The notes below the pieces were generated by a model that searched no databases, had not been told where the DNA came from, and saw only the letters and a list, made by a program, of their open reading frames with translations. Positions 1 through 14,500 of a stretch of DNA of 64,000 bases are shown one piece after another (positions within the stretch are counted from its first letter, which is position 1; every line of letters begins with the position of its first letter). Source of the stretch: Hymenolepis diminuta. Lineage: Eukaryota > Platyhelminthes > Cestoda > Cyclophyllidea > Hymenolepididae. The position numbers and the translations under genes are program-made. The DNA is taken from NCBI GenBank assembly GCA_900708905.1, contig CAADRB010000009.1, positions 2,334,816 through 2,398,815 on the forward strand. The letters run 5' to 3'.

Positions 1-1924
1 ATGTTAATATTATGAAAGGTCATTCTGAAATAATATTTAAATTTACGAATTAATGTTTCCCATATCATTATATTTGCGCTAGAGAGTCAGTTGCTATAAT
101 TTCTTCTAATCCTTTATCTGCAATTGTTTAACTCCATAACCTTCTTTGAGCTCTTCGAGTGATTCACATTCCACTTTGTTTATTCAAGTGTATGTTTAAC
201 AGCTTCTAATGTTTTTTTAAACTAGCGCAAATATTCGCATTTTGAGTAAACATTTCACTAATTTTGTGAAAAACGAATCAGTTCAATTGATTGAAAATTC
301 GATCAGTTATTTTTTGCATTTGGGTACCGGTTTAGACGAGGAGATATGTAACATTCAATATTGCCCATGTGCTTGAGTTTTGACTTTTGTCTCCTTGTTG
401 AATAGACTGATCCTCCTCTCCGCTAAAGCTTAATTTATTACGTCAAAAATTTGTTATTTCAAACTCTAATAATCTCATTTGATATAGAAATCCTCTTTTA
501 AAGAATATTCGGTTTTGAATTACAATGGAAATATCACAAGAATGGGAAATTGGTTATTTTAACAACTATGGAGTATTAGAGATCTTTTAACGTTATCTAT
601 TACGGAGATTAAGATCATTCTTATTAAGCATTAATTCGATTGAATGAAAGTATATTTTAGCTAAAGTACGATAGTTAAAATTTTTCGCATACAGGTTAAC
701 CAAATGGAACGTAAAACTAAAATTTGGGACTCTTAATTTAGTCGGCAGTATGGGACAGTTGTAGTCCTGGATCAAGAGGTTCGTCGCACGAAGAGAATAC
801 TCTGGACCAGTCTGATTTGGCGCTAATTTGAGACCTATGAGTGAAAAAGTGATAGCATATCAGATTCAGATTCGAAGCAGATAGCTCGTCTCCTACCTGG
901 AAATGATGTTTTTATTAGCATACGCAATCCGCATTTAAGCTTTTAGTGATCTCTTGAGTAAAGACCTTCTCATTATTTAAAGTGCAACGATGGGTTTCAG
1001 TGAGTAGAAAGTAGGCTATTAGAAAACTTCTTGCATATTATATCATTTCAAATGTGAGTCAACATCGAAACTAAGATTGTTCTTAAAAGGTAAACATTAA
1101 CTGAGTTCAATGATTTATAGCACTCCGTCGCCACCCTATAAAACAAAAATTCCTCAGATTTCAGGGAGAAATAGGGAGGTGACCTGTAGCTCAAATGGGA
1201 GTTCTTTTATTAAATGGTAAATTTACTTGTATAGAATAGAATATGTGATAAATGATTAGCTGCCTAGTTAGCCAGTAATTGCGGTAATTCATTACTGATA
1301 ATCAAGTATATCCGGATGTGAGTGTAGAAATCCAATAATTGCTAATCCAGTACACAAGGAATGAAGCATGTTTCTCGCAACTGCCTCCTAAGACGATGAC
1401 AAATATCTCGAAAATGAATCAAAATTGGTCATATATTGATTTGTTACAACGCATATGCATAAGATCCTAAAATTATATTTCGTTTTTTGAAATTAATTTC
1501 GCAGTCATTAATGTACGGACAGACACCAGTTAGGTGTAGAGTTGTAGGAAGGAAGCCAATCAGCGTTAATGCCTCCCCTTTTAATCAGTCTGAGGACCTC
1601 TAGTCGTTATTTGAGTGGTTAACATGAAGTTGTTCAAAAAAGGCCGTTCCACGAGATTCATCAAGAGGGCAAATTAATGCTTAACACTGAGTAGTCCCTC
1701 TACGGATGGATCTTAACTGATGTGATTGTTTATTCCGGTCACTGAATGCGTATTATTATTAAGTTCTGTCAGAATGAGCCACTTCAAAACGTAATTCTAT
1801 TATTTTTTTCAAGTTGCTGAACGATTTAATGACGTTTATTGGTAATCCAATTTGGAGTATTTTTAATACTTAAAAATTTTTCAGGACATTTAATTTGTGG
1901 TTAAGCTTTCATTTTGTCTTTTAG
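1..1924. other. Non-coding stretch, probably intron or 5' flank
   Basis: No coding exon could be supported on either strand. The stretch is AT-rich with scattered stops in all frames. It contains one copy of the dispersed repeat tail (1136-1377). If the exon candidate at 1925 is real, this is an intron of the plus-strand C-clamp gene whose earlier exons lie left of the window. Confidence 0.5.
1136..1377 (+). repeat. Dispersed repeat family A, tail module copy 1
   Basis: Shares ordered blocks with 18168-18394, 23010-23205, 25640-25772, 19840-19897 and 57640-57740: a block near 'ctcagat..cagg', a block 'gcctagttagcca', and a closing block 'gtagaaatccaataat' followed by 'agtacac..ggaatgaag'. 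All copies read in the same direction. No target-site duplication or coding capacity was seen, so the element class is unknown. Confidence 0.6.
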
Positions 1925-1977
1925 AATCTCTGCTCCGGCTCTTCAGACACTTGGAACCGTCTCCTCTTCTGCTACGA
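1925..1977 (+). CDS. Candidate internal exon of the C-clamp transcription factor gene
   Basis: A 53-nt segment lies between a good acceptor (pyrimidine-rich, ending in ttttag) and a perfect GTAAGT donor. All three frames are open, so the frame is chosen by phase: reading from the second base gives a Ser/Ala/Thr-rich peptide beginning ISAPALQTLG and leaves one base, which is what the exon at 15228 needs (it starts at the second base of a codon). The composition matches the Ser/Pro-rich character of that exon. The link would require a 13.2-kb intron, or further exons in between (candidates at 6320 and 8036). RNA evidence is lacking. Confidence 0.45.
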
Positions 1978-4900
1978 GTAAGTTATTAAATTTTTCTTTT
2001 TAAATTTTGCCTTTCTAGTTTCCTACTATCTATTTTACAAGCAATAGGTCGATGATATTTAACTTTTGATAACAAAAAAGTCAAAAATATATAGGTAGTA
2101 TTTAAAAACATTTGAGAAAGAGTTAAGTGAGTCCAATTTTCCATTGTTGAATCCTTAAAGAAGTGATACCGGATAATAATCTCCCTATTAATCACAAATA
2201 GTCAAAATACGAGACAATAAAATGATGTGGTAACCATTTTAGTAGGTGATAAGCAAAATGGCACTAGGTCGCAGAGTCTATGGCAGTTTAACACCAAAAA
2301 CAATAAGTGCTTACTAAGAATTTCATTCGAGTTTGATTCTCTCTTCCATTCTTAAGTTTATTGGTACTGTGCTCGGAAAACTAAAATGGCAATCTCTAAT
2401 CATGAGAAAACATCAAAATTGAAGAACAGACTGCAAAATAGTTCAATTAAAACTGAAGAGATGGTAAGTCTCGATTCATTTGAATTGTTCGTATTCTTTA
2501 ACTTTTCTGAAAGAATACACCTCAATACAACATATCCTAGTGTTTCATAGTTCAAATGTTTGGATTTGACTCTTAGAATCTTATTTGAGCTATTTAATTG
2601 AATCATGTGGTTGGTCAAGCTATCTCCTTGTTAAGATTTCAAATTGATTTCCTTTCTGACAATAGCTTTCAATCTCTTTCAAGTGTGCAGAAAATTTTTC
2701 TGGGAAAAAATAATGGTGTAAAGATTGTTAGCTAATGTTGCGATGATAAAAAGCCAAGTTTTCATTCCCCTGACCCAAGTGACTACGAGACATTACTGGA
2801 TTGCGGCTGACTCAGAACAGGGAAGAGAGGATGCTTGTGGTCATACCAGACTATTAATTTAACAAAGACTACTTGTAAAGGCAAACGTCTTATTCGTCTT
2901 ATTAGAGTTTGACGGTGATAGTTGTTTGTCCATGATAACCGTTAAGTGTCAGAATCACCGTGCTTCCGTTTAGTGATCTAAATGGATCCTTATTAAGGAA
3001 AATTAGAGATAAAGCAAATGTATATGAAAGGGCACAAAGTCAACATGATGTATGAAAGATGGATTTAGGGGCCAAGATGCATGAAAACTAGAAAGCGTGA
3101 CAGGAAACGACGGTCTTGGTATGACTAAAACTCCTCTATTCGTGCAAAAATTTTGAAGATGGTCTGATCTAGCCATGTTTAGTTGATTGGTCCAATCTGC
3201 GTATAGGCGTGTGTGCTTCTCTTTGGTCTTGCAAGGGATCATACCACGCTCGGGGTGTTCTCATCCTGAGTCAAGACGTGGACTCTATAGACTTGAGTTA
3301 TGTTTGTCGGTTTCGCTAATTTTATACTCATAAACCTTTCATCTACAGTACTTCTATTGATTCTAGGTATTAATCCATTTTAAGCTGAAAATTTAAGGAT
3401 ATTTTTTCTCATCTCGAGTGGAAAGCGCGTATAGGATTTCAAAGTATTACGAGTGTACTTCGTGTACGCACTTGCAGTTGTTAGTTGCATTAATCCTCTT
3501 CATTCGATTGTTGCCTTCATACTACTTCATTATCTGTCCAAGCACAGATCCAATTTTTGATTAGCGCATTCAAACGAGGGTGTTTATATTATACCGTAAT
3601 CCAAGGCAATTACAAAGATGAGGTGAAGTAAGAAGGCAAGGAGTGAATGCAGGAGGAAACGTAGCTCTGTTTACACTTAACCGTAGCGCGATTTGAGGGT
3701 GTTTTCCGATCATGGGTGGGGGGAGGGAAGAATATGATCATCACTGCCACCGTTGCCTTCGCTGTAGCAGCCTCTTTGACAGCAGTGATGACGACGTTGA
3801 CATTAGCAGCGACACCCCACTCCGCCTCCACAACCTTGCGCTCTGCCCCTTGATTGGTCAGACTTAGGTAGGAAGCTGGTAGGGGGATGAGCACTGATTG
3901 GCTATAAGTTTTGACAAGATGCGCTTACTTGAATGTGATTATTTTTCTTATTCGTTACTTCTCGTTAGACCTTGGGTCGCCGAGGCCTTCCCTAATACCA
4001 GTGTATTGATCTGTTTTCATTTGCGACCTTGATAATGTCCCCTATTTATTGGTATTATTGATTAAAAATAACCAATTCCCGACCAGATGGGGTACTCGGT
4101 TATTATAATCATTTGAAGCAAGCATACAGCCATACTGTTTTAGTCAGTTTTGTCCTTTTCATCCTAGGGTTTGACATGTAATGTTATCTAAGTTGCTAAC
4201 ATCCTTTTTTAAGATAATCATTCGTGGCAATAACCTTAATCACAATATTTGTATCTAATAAGCTTCACCTCCGGTTTTTTATAACGTAAAAAGTGAATTT
4301 TCTTTGATGTCTATTAAGGGATGTTTGATCGTTTATATTTTGACAATATCTTTTAGGCTACTTGTGTTAGAAAACTACAATCAGGCGACTAATTCATTTT
4401 AGAGTGTTCTCAAAATGTGTAAAACCTCACATTAAATATTAATCACATACGCTAACGAATTTCTAACCAGCCTATGATGGCTAAGTCATGAATCGTTTTA
4501 ACAAGTATCGCTTTGATACGTCTGTATTAATTTCCTGTTTATTTTCTGATGTTAAAGCAAAAGTGAACAGTAGGATATTTCGAATGAAATGTAAAGGGTG
4601 GGAGGGAGGGAGGCTGATATTGGAAAAATTTAAGAAATAGGTCAGGGTATCAAAGAAATCATTTAATCTGTATTTAAATAATTTAAACTTTAAGTCATCT
4701 TCATGTTCTTTAAATATAGTTCGACGCAGCAGAGTCTAGCGTTCCAAGGTTAACCTTGCTAAATCTGTCTTTAAATACCCTAAGAACAGCCAGTACGAAA
4801 TAACTAACAAATTTCTGGGTTATTTAAGTGATATACAGCTAATTTCGACCTGCAGTCCTTTGAAATATAGGCACTCGAATCATTTTTTTCTGTATTTCTC

Positions 4901-6319
4901 ATATATGTAAACTTTTTTGTCGCCTAATAATCGCTCTTCTGGTAGGTAAAAGCAAGGGAGATATTGCAAGTATATCGTGTTTTCCTGGTGATTTTATCTT
5001 TAAAGGACCATACCCTCCTAAAAGATATTTAGAAGACGAATTATGTGCATATTTTGATTTATAACTATTTTATCTCGAAGTTGAGAAACGTTAGACACAA
5101 TTTGTGTCAAATGAAGTATTTCTTTAAATATTGTTAACCTGAATTGTTCATTTAAATCGGTCACAATCCATTTTTGCACCAATATGACTTTCGTTCTTAT
5201 AAAACTGATGTTCAAAATATAGTTCAGATAAACTAGTAGCTCCAAGTATCGAATAGAGGGAGATGAGACTCACAGCGATGCATTTAGTAGAATAACCTCG
5301 GCATAGTTAAGTAAAACTTTAGAAATTAGAATCTAATTTAGTGTGAGTGCTTCTGTACGGTGTCACTTGCTCACGAAATTTATATGATAAAGCCATTTTT
5401 TGCTTAAAATTGTATTTTTATACACAAAGGAACCTAATTTTGATTTAAATATTTGATTTTACAATTTCAGAAAGGGAATTTTCCTTGTCTCTATTAGTCT
5501 CTATTTAAAAGGAAGGTATTTTCACACAGCCGATGTAAGTTCATTTTACTGTTTTATTTCACACTGAGCGTTTTTCCATACGTAAATAATTTTTTTATGA
5601 AATTTAGTCATTTTGTTTAAGTAGAAGATAGGTTATTCAGTGTCAGCTCAGTTTTGTCTCGCTATCCTTTTATAATTTATTAACTCAATCGAATATCGGT
5701 TTCTGTTGATGTAACGTCGTAAAATTTTAATAACATTTCTATTATTGACGAAGTCGCGTTGTTAGAATCTTTTAACTATATGGTAGTAGATGTCAATTAA
5801 AATATTGTGTTGTATTTGTTGTATCCGTTCTATCTGCCTCATATCATTCTTTAATAAGGCCATATGAGCAAAGAAAGCGCTAGTTTAAGGCAATAAGGTA
5901 CAAATATCCTAATAAAATGGCAGTTTTAAACTCCACTTTTGTCTTTATCATTATTATTTTGATGCGATTTTTGAAAGAAAATAATTTTTAATCTCATTGA
6001 ACTGTCAATATGGTCAAATAAACACTTAATATTAGATAAAACAAGAATATAAAATCTATCTGAAACTGTATAATGCTCTTTCATTTATTATTAACAACGA
6101 TTATGTAGAAAATTCTAATTTTAATCATGAGAAGATATAAGGATACGATGAACATCAAAGTAGATCAATATAGGTTGAAGAGATAAGTCAAGCAGAAGAG
6201 AATAAAGTCAGGGCGCCAATGGTACCTTAAGTAATTTGATTTCCGGATTCATCAAGTTTCCAACTTTACTTAATTGGTTTGGTGCTTCATGTCTTAATGT
6301 TACAAAGTTTTGTGTTCAG
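1978..6319. other. Intron-like stretch without supported genes
   Basis: Mostly AT-rich intronic sequence. It contains a copy of the dispersed repeat head at about 3018-3215 and a short GC-richer island around 3650-3880. Open frames here are short and lack splice-site or compositional support. Confidence 0.5.
3018..3215 (+). repeat. Dispersed repeat family A, head module copy 1
   Basis: Recognised by the paired blocks 'tatgaaagggcacaaagtc' and 'tatgaaagatgga', found in the same order and spacing near 8276 and in degraded form at 19385 and 22395. A block resembling 'gattggtcc' follows, also present at 8460. The copy is old, with many differences from the others. Confidence 0.55.
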
Positions 6320-6396
6320 GATTCGGCCCTCAAGATTCCCTGGTGAATTTAGGTCATGCAATCTCTACGATTGTTCCTTATAGAGACCAAGATCAG
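6320..6396 (+). CDS. Candidate internal exon (plus strand), unassigned
   Basis: A 77-nt segment follows a good acceptor (gttttgtgttcag) and is followed by GTTAAA, a weaker donor. Only one of the three frames is open: two bases, then 25 codons beginning FGPQDSLVNLG and ending YRDQDQ. The peptide looks like protein rather than translated intron. It lies inside the putative long intron of the C-clamp gene and could accept the one-base phase left by the exon at 1925, but it ends in phase 0 and so cannot join directly to the exon at 15228. It may need another exon, be alternative, or belong to a different transcript. Confidence 0.35.
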
Positions 6397-8035
6397 GTTA
6401 AAAATACAAACAATGTTTTAGTTCTGTTTTAAACTACTTCAATTTTCGCAAGAATTATATTTTAGTATTGCCTTTCGATGATGCGGCAAATTCTTGATAC
6501 GAAAGTGTCCTTTGATCTTATCTGGGTACATGTGCAATATCAGCCAAATTATAAGCCCACTTTCAAAGCATATCATTAAAAAAAACTATTGATTTTTCAA
6601 CTTTTAAATGCTAAATTCTCTGGTATGCTTGAATGGTCAGTTTTTAAATATTTAGACAACACCGATTCGTCAGAAACTTATTTTAATTTTTGAACATTCG
6701 ATTTGCCAATAATTCTATTTCCGAAGATGAACGTGTAATAATAGGAATAGCAACGATTTAGGCTCTCAGTGCGACCCCTCCATCTTTTATTTATTCAATT
6801 ACACTTATGTCTATTTCGACATTTCACAAAGACCAGATCAATGAAAAAATGAGGACAATCCAGATAGAGAAAAATGTTAATAATAAGAAGCCTTCATGGA
6901 ATTTTGAGTAACTTGTAATAATATGGAAGAGGTAAATGTAAATTGAATTATTTGTTTCATTCTTATCACCCTTGAAACCAATCTGTGTAAGAACGAAAGT
7001 GACCATACTTTGTCCTGGAACAAACTGTTTAATTTAGACATTAAAATACCAATTTGTCACTCCATTCATCTATTTATGTTATCTGATTGTGGGCCTTGAA
7101 ATGTAGGAAAATTTTATAATAGAATTAAATCAATACCGAAAAAAACCCAACATTGTGAAATGAGAACTCTGAAACCATATGATCTTGTGCAGAACTCCTC
7201 GATATATGTTTTTTTCTTGCAAAGTGGATCTTTTTCTTAAGTGAAACTATTTAAATTTTCTAAAGAAGTTTCTTTTAGTATCGCCATTCTTTATATAAAG
7301 GTACCCTTGGTTCTTATCTGAGTACATAAGCTACAAAAGCTAAATTATTAATTATATTATTAATTTTACGATAGTAACTGGATTTTCTTCTTAAGATATG
7401 TAAATCTCGAGTGTGCTTAAATGCAGGGTGATTAAGAAGCAAATCCAAATTTTTGGCATGAATCAATTTATTTGGGATTCGTTTTATACACGGTTAAAGC
7501 TCCCCTAAATAAAGACTGCGGCCTTGAATTTTATATGACAGCTCTTGGCAGTGTTTGGATTAATACTAGCATTTAGATCTATCTCTGTGATCAAATAAAT
7601 AGTTTCCTAACTTCATAGTATGCAGGTGATCGACACTTTCCTGGACATTTGAGCCTACGTAGATCTATATGAAGAGTTGCTTTTCAATCAGCCCGTATCT
7701 CATTGAAAGTGCAGCCAATGCATCTCTTTTTTTGGAAACCAGCTTTGATTATTTGTATGGTTGACAACTCGAAAACAATTAAATATTAATTATTGGTGTG
7801 TCTTGATGGCATAGTTTTAAAAAAAACCATTCAGTAGTGGTTCGAATGCATGATTTTAAAAATAATGAGAGCTTTAGACTGATAAAACTATACTTCCGCA
7901 GTATGATGTCTTTCGTGTCTTGTTTCTAGTTTATTACACGTTTTATTGTCACTTATAGGATCATGTCAATAAAAGAGTGCTGGTTTTGCGTTCGCTTCTT
8001 ATTTTGCACTGGGACTATCCTTTTCCTCTTCCCAG

Positions 8036-8074
8036 TCTGCACCGGCTCAATGAGTATTTTCCGTTTGTTTATGT
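8036..8074 (+). CDS. Possible 39-nt microexon
   Basis: This segment is framed by an unusually strong acceptor (a long pyrimidine tract ending cttcccag) and a perfect GTAAGT donor. It is a multiple of three and open in two frames. In the frame needed by the neighbouring candidates (one base carried in, one carried out) it could be included between the exons at 1925 and 15228 without changing frame. The peptide is too short to recognise. The splice sites are the whole case. Confidence 0.3.
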
Positions 8075-8261
8075 GTAAGTGCGGTTGACGAAAGTATATT
8101 ATGCAAATAGGGGGGTATGGTGATTTTCGCAAATGTCATACTGTCATTGTCGCGGTTAAGAGAGGGGGAGACAGCTTGTCAGTCAAGCCCCAGAAATAGA
8201 AATTTACAATCCGCCTTTGGATAAATTAGGAAGGTGTTTGACGCGTGATCTAAATAGAATA

Positions 8262-8510
8262 TGGCAAATTAGTATGAAAGAGCACAAGGTCTCTAAGTTA
8301 TATGAAAGATGGAAATAAGGATCAAAAAGCATTAAGAATACAAAGGTTGAGAGGAGGCGGCCACTTTGCTTTGATGAAAACAATAACCGTCCTTGAAAGA
8401 ACCATGAAGTTGAGTATATGTCCTGACCCAGCCGATGACCAAATTCCTCATGCTTGGCTGATTGGTCCCTTCAGTGTACTGGTTGCTGGCTTGTCAATTG
8501 TGGTTGGGAT
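8262..8510 (+). repeat. Dispersed repeat family A, head module copy 2
   Basis: Carries the 'tatgaaagagcacaaggtc' and 'tatgaaagatgga' blocks, then 'gagaggaggcggcca', which recurs as 'gagtggaggcggcca' at about 41742, then 'cttggctgattggtcc', which recurs inside repeat-1 arm R near 40855. A 91-codon open frame over this copy (8302-8577) is best explained as chance within the repeat. Confidence 0.6.
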
Positions 8511-11500
8511 TACATGGGGTAGTAATGATTATATGTACTTTGATAAGCAATATAGTCAACAAGTGAACCCTACGTAAATTTCCGTATTAAAAAACTTTAC
8601 TAGACTCATCTGCACCTGTACGTGAACTGTAAGAAGTTAAAAGTGTGAATCAATGGGGATAATCAATCATTAAATTCAATTAACTAACCTGGATGTCATA
8701 GTCATGAGAAATGAGCTTTGAAATATTTGAATATTACAAAATGAGTTATGCCGCTTATGAGAAAGTGGACAACTCAGTACTTCCAAAATCCAAATTTAAA
8801 AAACATCACTCTCCATTTTTATCCTGCCCCTTCCTCCTCGTTCCTTTCCTTGTTATTTTAATTTTCTACTCTCCGATATCAGATGCTTTCCGTTAACTAA
8901 GAGTTATAAAGATTTTTCCTTGTGGGTATCACTGATAACTTACTACTGTTATACGCCGGTGGGACTTTGGCCAACGTGCACGTCTGCAAAGTTAGAGGTC
9001 ATGAGACCAGTGATCATCGATGCACATCTAGTGGTGATGTTGATAAACAGCCTGGTCAATCCTGATCTGTAAGAGAGATGACAGTGTGAGTTTCTCGTAA
9101 GAGTAGCTCCATGATATCTTCCCTCTGCCCAGGTCAAGTACTGTAAAAACTTTGTATAATAGACTTAGGAAGTTTATAACTTTCGTTACTTTGATAAAGC
9201 AAGCAATATGCATTTCAGTGTTTGGTCTCTAGATTCCTGAGTGGAAGTTTATCGGTGGGGTTCAGAGCTGACTAATCAGTAGATTGACAACCAAAGAGCA
9301 GCTAACAAATGAAAGCCAGATGATATAGTAATTCGTCAATTGCCCAGAGTTTTCATTTGTTTTGAACGAACCTAGAGAATTTCGGAAAAATAAATTGGTG
9401 AGCTTGTATACTCCTAATGGAACTTTTTAATGGATATTCACAATACTAGAGTGTGGAGATCTTTTATCATAGTGCTTAGGTTGAATGGTGGCATGTGCAA
9501 TTTCGGTCTCGGTTTGAATAAATTTACATCGATTTTCTGGGTTTCGAATTCCCCTGAGTTTGAATTTTACACTATTAGAAACATTACAATTATTGCTGGC
9601 AACATTTTAGCTATTGCAAACATTTCCCAAGTTGTGCCATATAACTGGGGGTTTGAATAACATACGGACCAAATAATAATCCTGGATTGGCACTATTTTC
9701 CACATTTCGAATGAAGTCCTTCTGATTCATTAATTAGAAAAGCAAATGTATACCTGTCAGCATTATATATTTTAGAGGCGAAGGGGATTTCAAAATTTTT
9801 TGAAAGTGCAACGGCAATTAATATCCATTAAATTTCTTTGAGGTCTAGTATCCAAGCATGTTTAATACCGAATACCGGTTATATGGAAAACAACGATTTT
9901 GCGTTCATTTGTATTTTCAAACTCTAATCTATTTTGTTTGATGGCGAAAGAAGACGTGCATCTGAAACTGTTTCGGTTTAAAACGTTTGAAAATTTGTTT
10001 AAATACGACACGAATATAGTTGAAAGATGTATGGAATTGAGTTTATCTATCATAGAAAATGTTTTTTAATTAAATCCCATTGTGTTTTTTAATTCTTTAT
10101 ATGATTCTTCCGTTTTAGCTTTTTCGGTTTCAGTTTACTAACCTCCGTTTTGTCCTACCAGTCCCATCTAATGAAAGACTGCCCCTTCCGTCCTCTAACA
10201 TTGAACATCATTTATTTCACATCCAAAAAATCATATGCTTCTGCTTTCAGACATTCCTTAAATTACAAATTCGAAGTCTCTCAAATGAGTGCTAATATTT
10301 TTTGCTTCTGTTTATTAGTACAAGAGAGTTGTATGTTGGTTCAGAAGATTAATGTTGAAGGATAGAAAGATGATGAGTCTTCATCAGTGGTGATTGGAAT
10401 TCGTGGTTTATGTTTAAATTAGAGGGATGAGAATGAAATGAATGGCGTAAACATTTAATGTTTTCAAAAACTTAGGCGTTTAGATGGTTAATTCCAGCGT
10501 AAGTTTGTGTTAAATATTTAAAAACAATTTTGAAAATGTGGATTAAGTGCTGCTTTAACCATTCAAATTAGAGGTGATAAGGGATTTTGACTAATATTTT
10601 ATTTTAGTCACTATAGAATAATTAGGATTACTGGTGGAAAAGAATACATCTAAATTAAATCCTTAGTCATCAGATTTTTTTACATCCCCCTTAATTACCT
10701 CATTATTTGATTCATTTTAACAAAAGTTCATGTCATACATGTTAGTTAAGCAGGGGATGTTTAACTTTCAATACTATGTTAAAAGGGAGAGAAAGGTAAA
10801 TTGGAGAAATTCAGTTTTGAAAACACGATTTATGTATGCTCAGATCTTTTGTCCTTACGATGGGTAATAACGGTGCATGATTAAGAATTATGCATGCAAG
10901 TCAATGAGTAGCACATGACGGAATGAAATGGCGAGGCATTATTGAATAAAGAAAACCACATGATAAGGAAAATAAATCAAGGATTGAAATCATTACAATC
11001 GATATTCTGGTAACAACCACAATCCACATATAAGATGGAGAGAGTGTGATAAAAGTAAGTCTTCACCGAAGCGCACTAAATTGCAAAATGCAATGTTGAC
11101 AGAAAAGGGAGACTAATGAGCAGTTAAAAACGGGTGATCTAATGTTGATGGATCAACAAACACTAACGAGTGCAAATCAATAAAACCAGTTAGAGTAGAC
11201 ACTGCGAAATAAATCATTCAAACATTATTAGTATTTCAATGTTGGACTTGATTTTGACCGGTATTTTTATGTCCTGTGCATGGATCCATCCTTAGATTTT
11301 TGTGTGACCTATCGCTTTTTCAGCTCCTTCTAACACTTGCGACATAATAATTTGTTCATCTGAGTGGTTCGATGACTATTGTTTCTTCTCTCTAAATTTA
11401 ATATTCAGATTCCGTCCTCCTTTCCATCTTGGGCTAATGTCATTCAAAGTGCTACACTTATCTTGTTTTCCTCATCCTAGAGCTCCACAACAGCAAAATT

Positions 11501-14500
11501 TTAATTAAAGCAAAATTTAGGAAACCATCTCACACTAAAATTGTGTCATTGTGACCAAATGGTAAAGCTGTTTGTGACTTCGGATGGTCAAATAATTTGT
11601 TTTAATTATGCTGCTACTTTTATTATCGTTTGCTTACAGGATTCTCGGTAATATATTCACTCCTACTAAAGCGTGTAGGCATGTATTCACAAGTAGTTTT
11701 CGGGACAAATTATGGTATTTAATGCGTCAGTGGTGTGACTCAAAACCTGTCACATAGAGACACGAGTGTATTTCTGGTGGATTGAGTGATTTCTGGCGGA
11801 AAATTAGCATTTTCGTCGATCGCTTTTAGCTTCGCTTATTTTGGCGCTGCAAATACATGCAAAATGGGCGTTCTTGTTTGGCACACTCACAAACTGAAAT
11901 AAAAATTGACAAAAGTTTGAAACTCTTTCCGAATTCTAGGTTCACCTCTTATTCATTTTTTATCCTGGATTACACATATGTGATTATTAACACTTTTGAT
12001 GAGCTCTTACATGGCTCCTTGAGGAATTCTAGTTTAACGTATTTACTAAGACAACTATGAAATTTCTGTCTTAGTTTAAATTAACTTTGCATAGTTTCGA
12101 GAATGTGGTTATTTGCATAAAAAAGAGAGAAGATTAAAGCGTTGTAAATCAATTGTGAATTTCACATTACATGTTATGCGGATTCCTGCTGCGCTACCAT
12201 GTTTTCGGTTTTATGAATTTCGGGTAATAAACTACGCTGAGCGCCATTGTCACATTGATGACATTTGAATGAGACATGTGTAAATTTTTCGTTGGTATTT
12301 TGTGATTGAGAATTTAAATCAATGATTTATAAATCTATTTGTGTTATTTATTATCAACCAACTCTAAGTCAGTTTATTTTTAAAGAAAATGCGAATGACT
12401 TTGCAAGTTAAGGACTACATTAATGATAGGTTAACTTTCAGAATTAGCGAGACTTCATTTCTGGGCACTGAGAGGGGAAAAACTGATAATCAGTCAAGGA
12501 TTTTAAGGGGAGAGTAAATACAGACAAAAGTTAAGATTTGACCTCCTAGCATTAGCGTTTTCGCGTCGTGCATTATATTTATCGACCATCGGTTCTTCGC
12601 ACCTTACATTTAAGAATCAAATTTTATTTCTTCCTTCATCAATGGCCAAACAGTTAGAAAATATTTTTTTATTCGTCCAAATCTGCATAATTGGTTTTTT
12701 ATTTAATAGATGGATGGTTATTCTTTGTAAAAATTAAATATGAGAAAATTTTCATCTAAGAAATCAGATTTAACACTGGTTAAAAGTTTAGATACTCATC
12801 GAGTGTGTATCGTCCATTTCTTGTTTAGAAGAGCCCAAGTAGGGTTATGACATCTTATATTTTTTTCAAGGGTAGCCAACATTTGAATATGAAGAATGCT
12901 AAGTCAATCCATGTTTTGAACTAAGCAGATTGGCTATTTATAGTCAGCAAAGATTATAATTTACCGATTTTATTAAATTTCATTGTTGAAATTAAATTTT
13001 TTCCGATTTTACTGCTTAATTTTGATGAAATTGATCAATCCGTTTTTTTCCCCATAAGTGACGCATTCGAATGAATGTGTAATAGGGTTTATTTGCTCTT
13101 TCAAAAATTTGGAGTATTAAGAGACATGATTTCAGGTAAAATCGAAAATTTTAAAGGTTGAGCGTTGACATAACTTTAAAGTTTGCTTGCACATATGCTA
13201 AGTTTAATCCGTGTGGTTAATGTCGATGTTCACGCTCAATTTTTACTCTAACTTTAACAAATTCTTTATTTTATCTAAAAGACCGGCATTATATACTGCG
13301 TAGGTTTGTTAGATGGTAATAATAATTCCTAGTTAAGAAAGAAACAAATGGCGTTAGCAGAAGAAGTTTTACCTTATATCGAAGACTTGAAGTTACCACT
13401 AGATCTTCTTATAGGCAGAAATACTGTTTATCTAACATTACTAGAAAACTCATAAAACATAAATAAAACTTGTAGGAATAAGAGGCTTTGGGGACAGTAA
13501 TGTTAGTTCAAAATGGATAGATACATCTTTTTTCTGATTTTTATGGAAGACCTTCATTCGGTAAGAATTCACTATGAGTAAATTCTATTATGTTGAAATC
13601 TCTAAGGTAGGTCTAACTAGCTGTTCTTTGATATTACAAAAAATAAATGACACGATCTGCCGTTCAATTTAATTAGCTGACCTATAAGCTCTCGGCATTG
13701 CAGAAATAAGATCTCAGGCAGGAATGAAGCAGCAAAATACTAAATTTTAACTTTTGAAAACTATAATATGACTCAGTAAATAATTTAGTAAAACTTAAAT
13801 AATCTGATGTATTCAGAGTTGAAATGAAAGTATTTGTCAACGTCTTAAAAATCAGATCCATTTGTCTCATATTTGATTGTTTAACTACTCCCCGTGGTTA
13901 GATAATTTTCTATTTATTAAAAATGTTTAATTGTTTTGTATTGTCATGAGTATTAACGGAAGACATGCTGGTAGTTGAAACATCTCCAATTAGAATATCA
14001 TTTCTAATATATGACATCTGAGGACTTTTGAGACGAATCAAACTCACCTCGGATTTCATTTGCAAATAATGACCAAAATGAAAGCTTCAAATTCTACAGA
14101 CTTGTCCCCATGTCTCTATTTCCAAACTTTTAGGAGATTAAGGTGTATAACGACTAGTAAATAGAAAACAGGCAAACATACTCAATGAATGAAATGTGTC
14201 CAAAATTTTCTAGTAGATTGTTTGTGATAATAAAATTCCTTAAACTTCCTTTTTAAAGGCTCTTTAACACATTCGCAGTCTTGCCTTTATAATTTGCCTC
14301 TACGATATTGCTTAACTGAATTTACAATATCTTATACACTTCAATGTTGTCAACAGATAAAATTTTTTTCTTGTCTGAAGAATCTCGAAGATTTCCTGGA
14401 GGGTGATTTATTTCATGATCTTAAGTTCCAACTCTCTCCCTCTAGCATTTGATAGGAAACTACACTACTTATTGTCTTCTTCACCTGCTTTTTCCACACT

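Noticed and set aside
1178..1200. tRNA A-box-like tgtagctcaaatggg
   Set aside because: No B box or cloverleaf downstream; it is not kept in other copies of the same repeat.
3610..3894. Minus-strand open frame rich in Ala and Val, in a GC-richer patch
   Set aside because: No start context, splice sites or recognisable motif; base composition alone keeps the frame open.
8302..8577. 91-codon plus-strand open frame
   Set aside because: It lies over a dispersed repeat copy whose other copies do not keep the frame.
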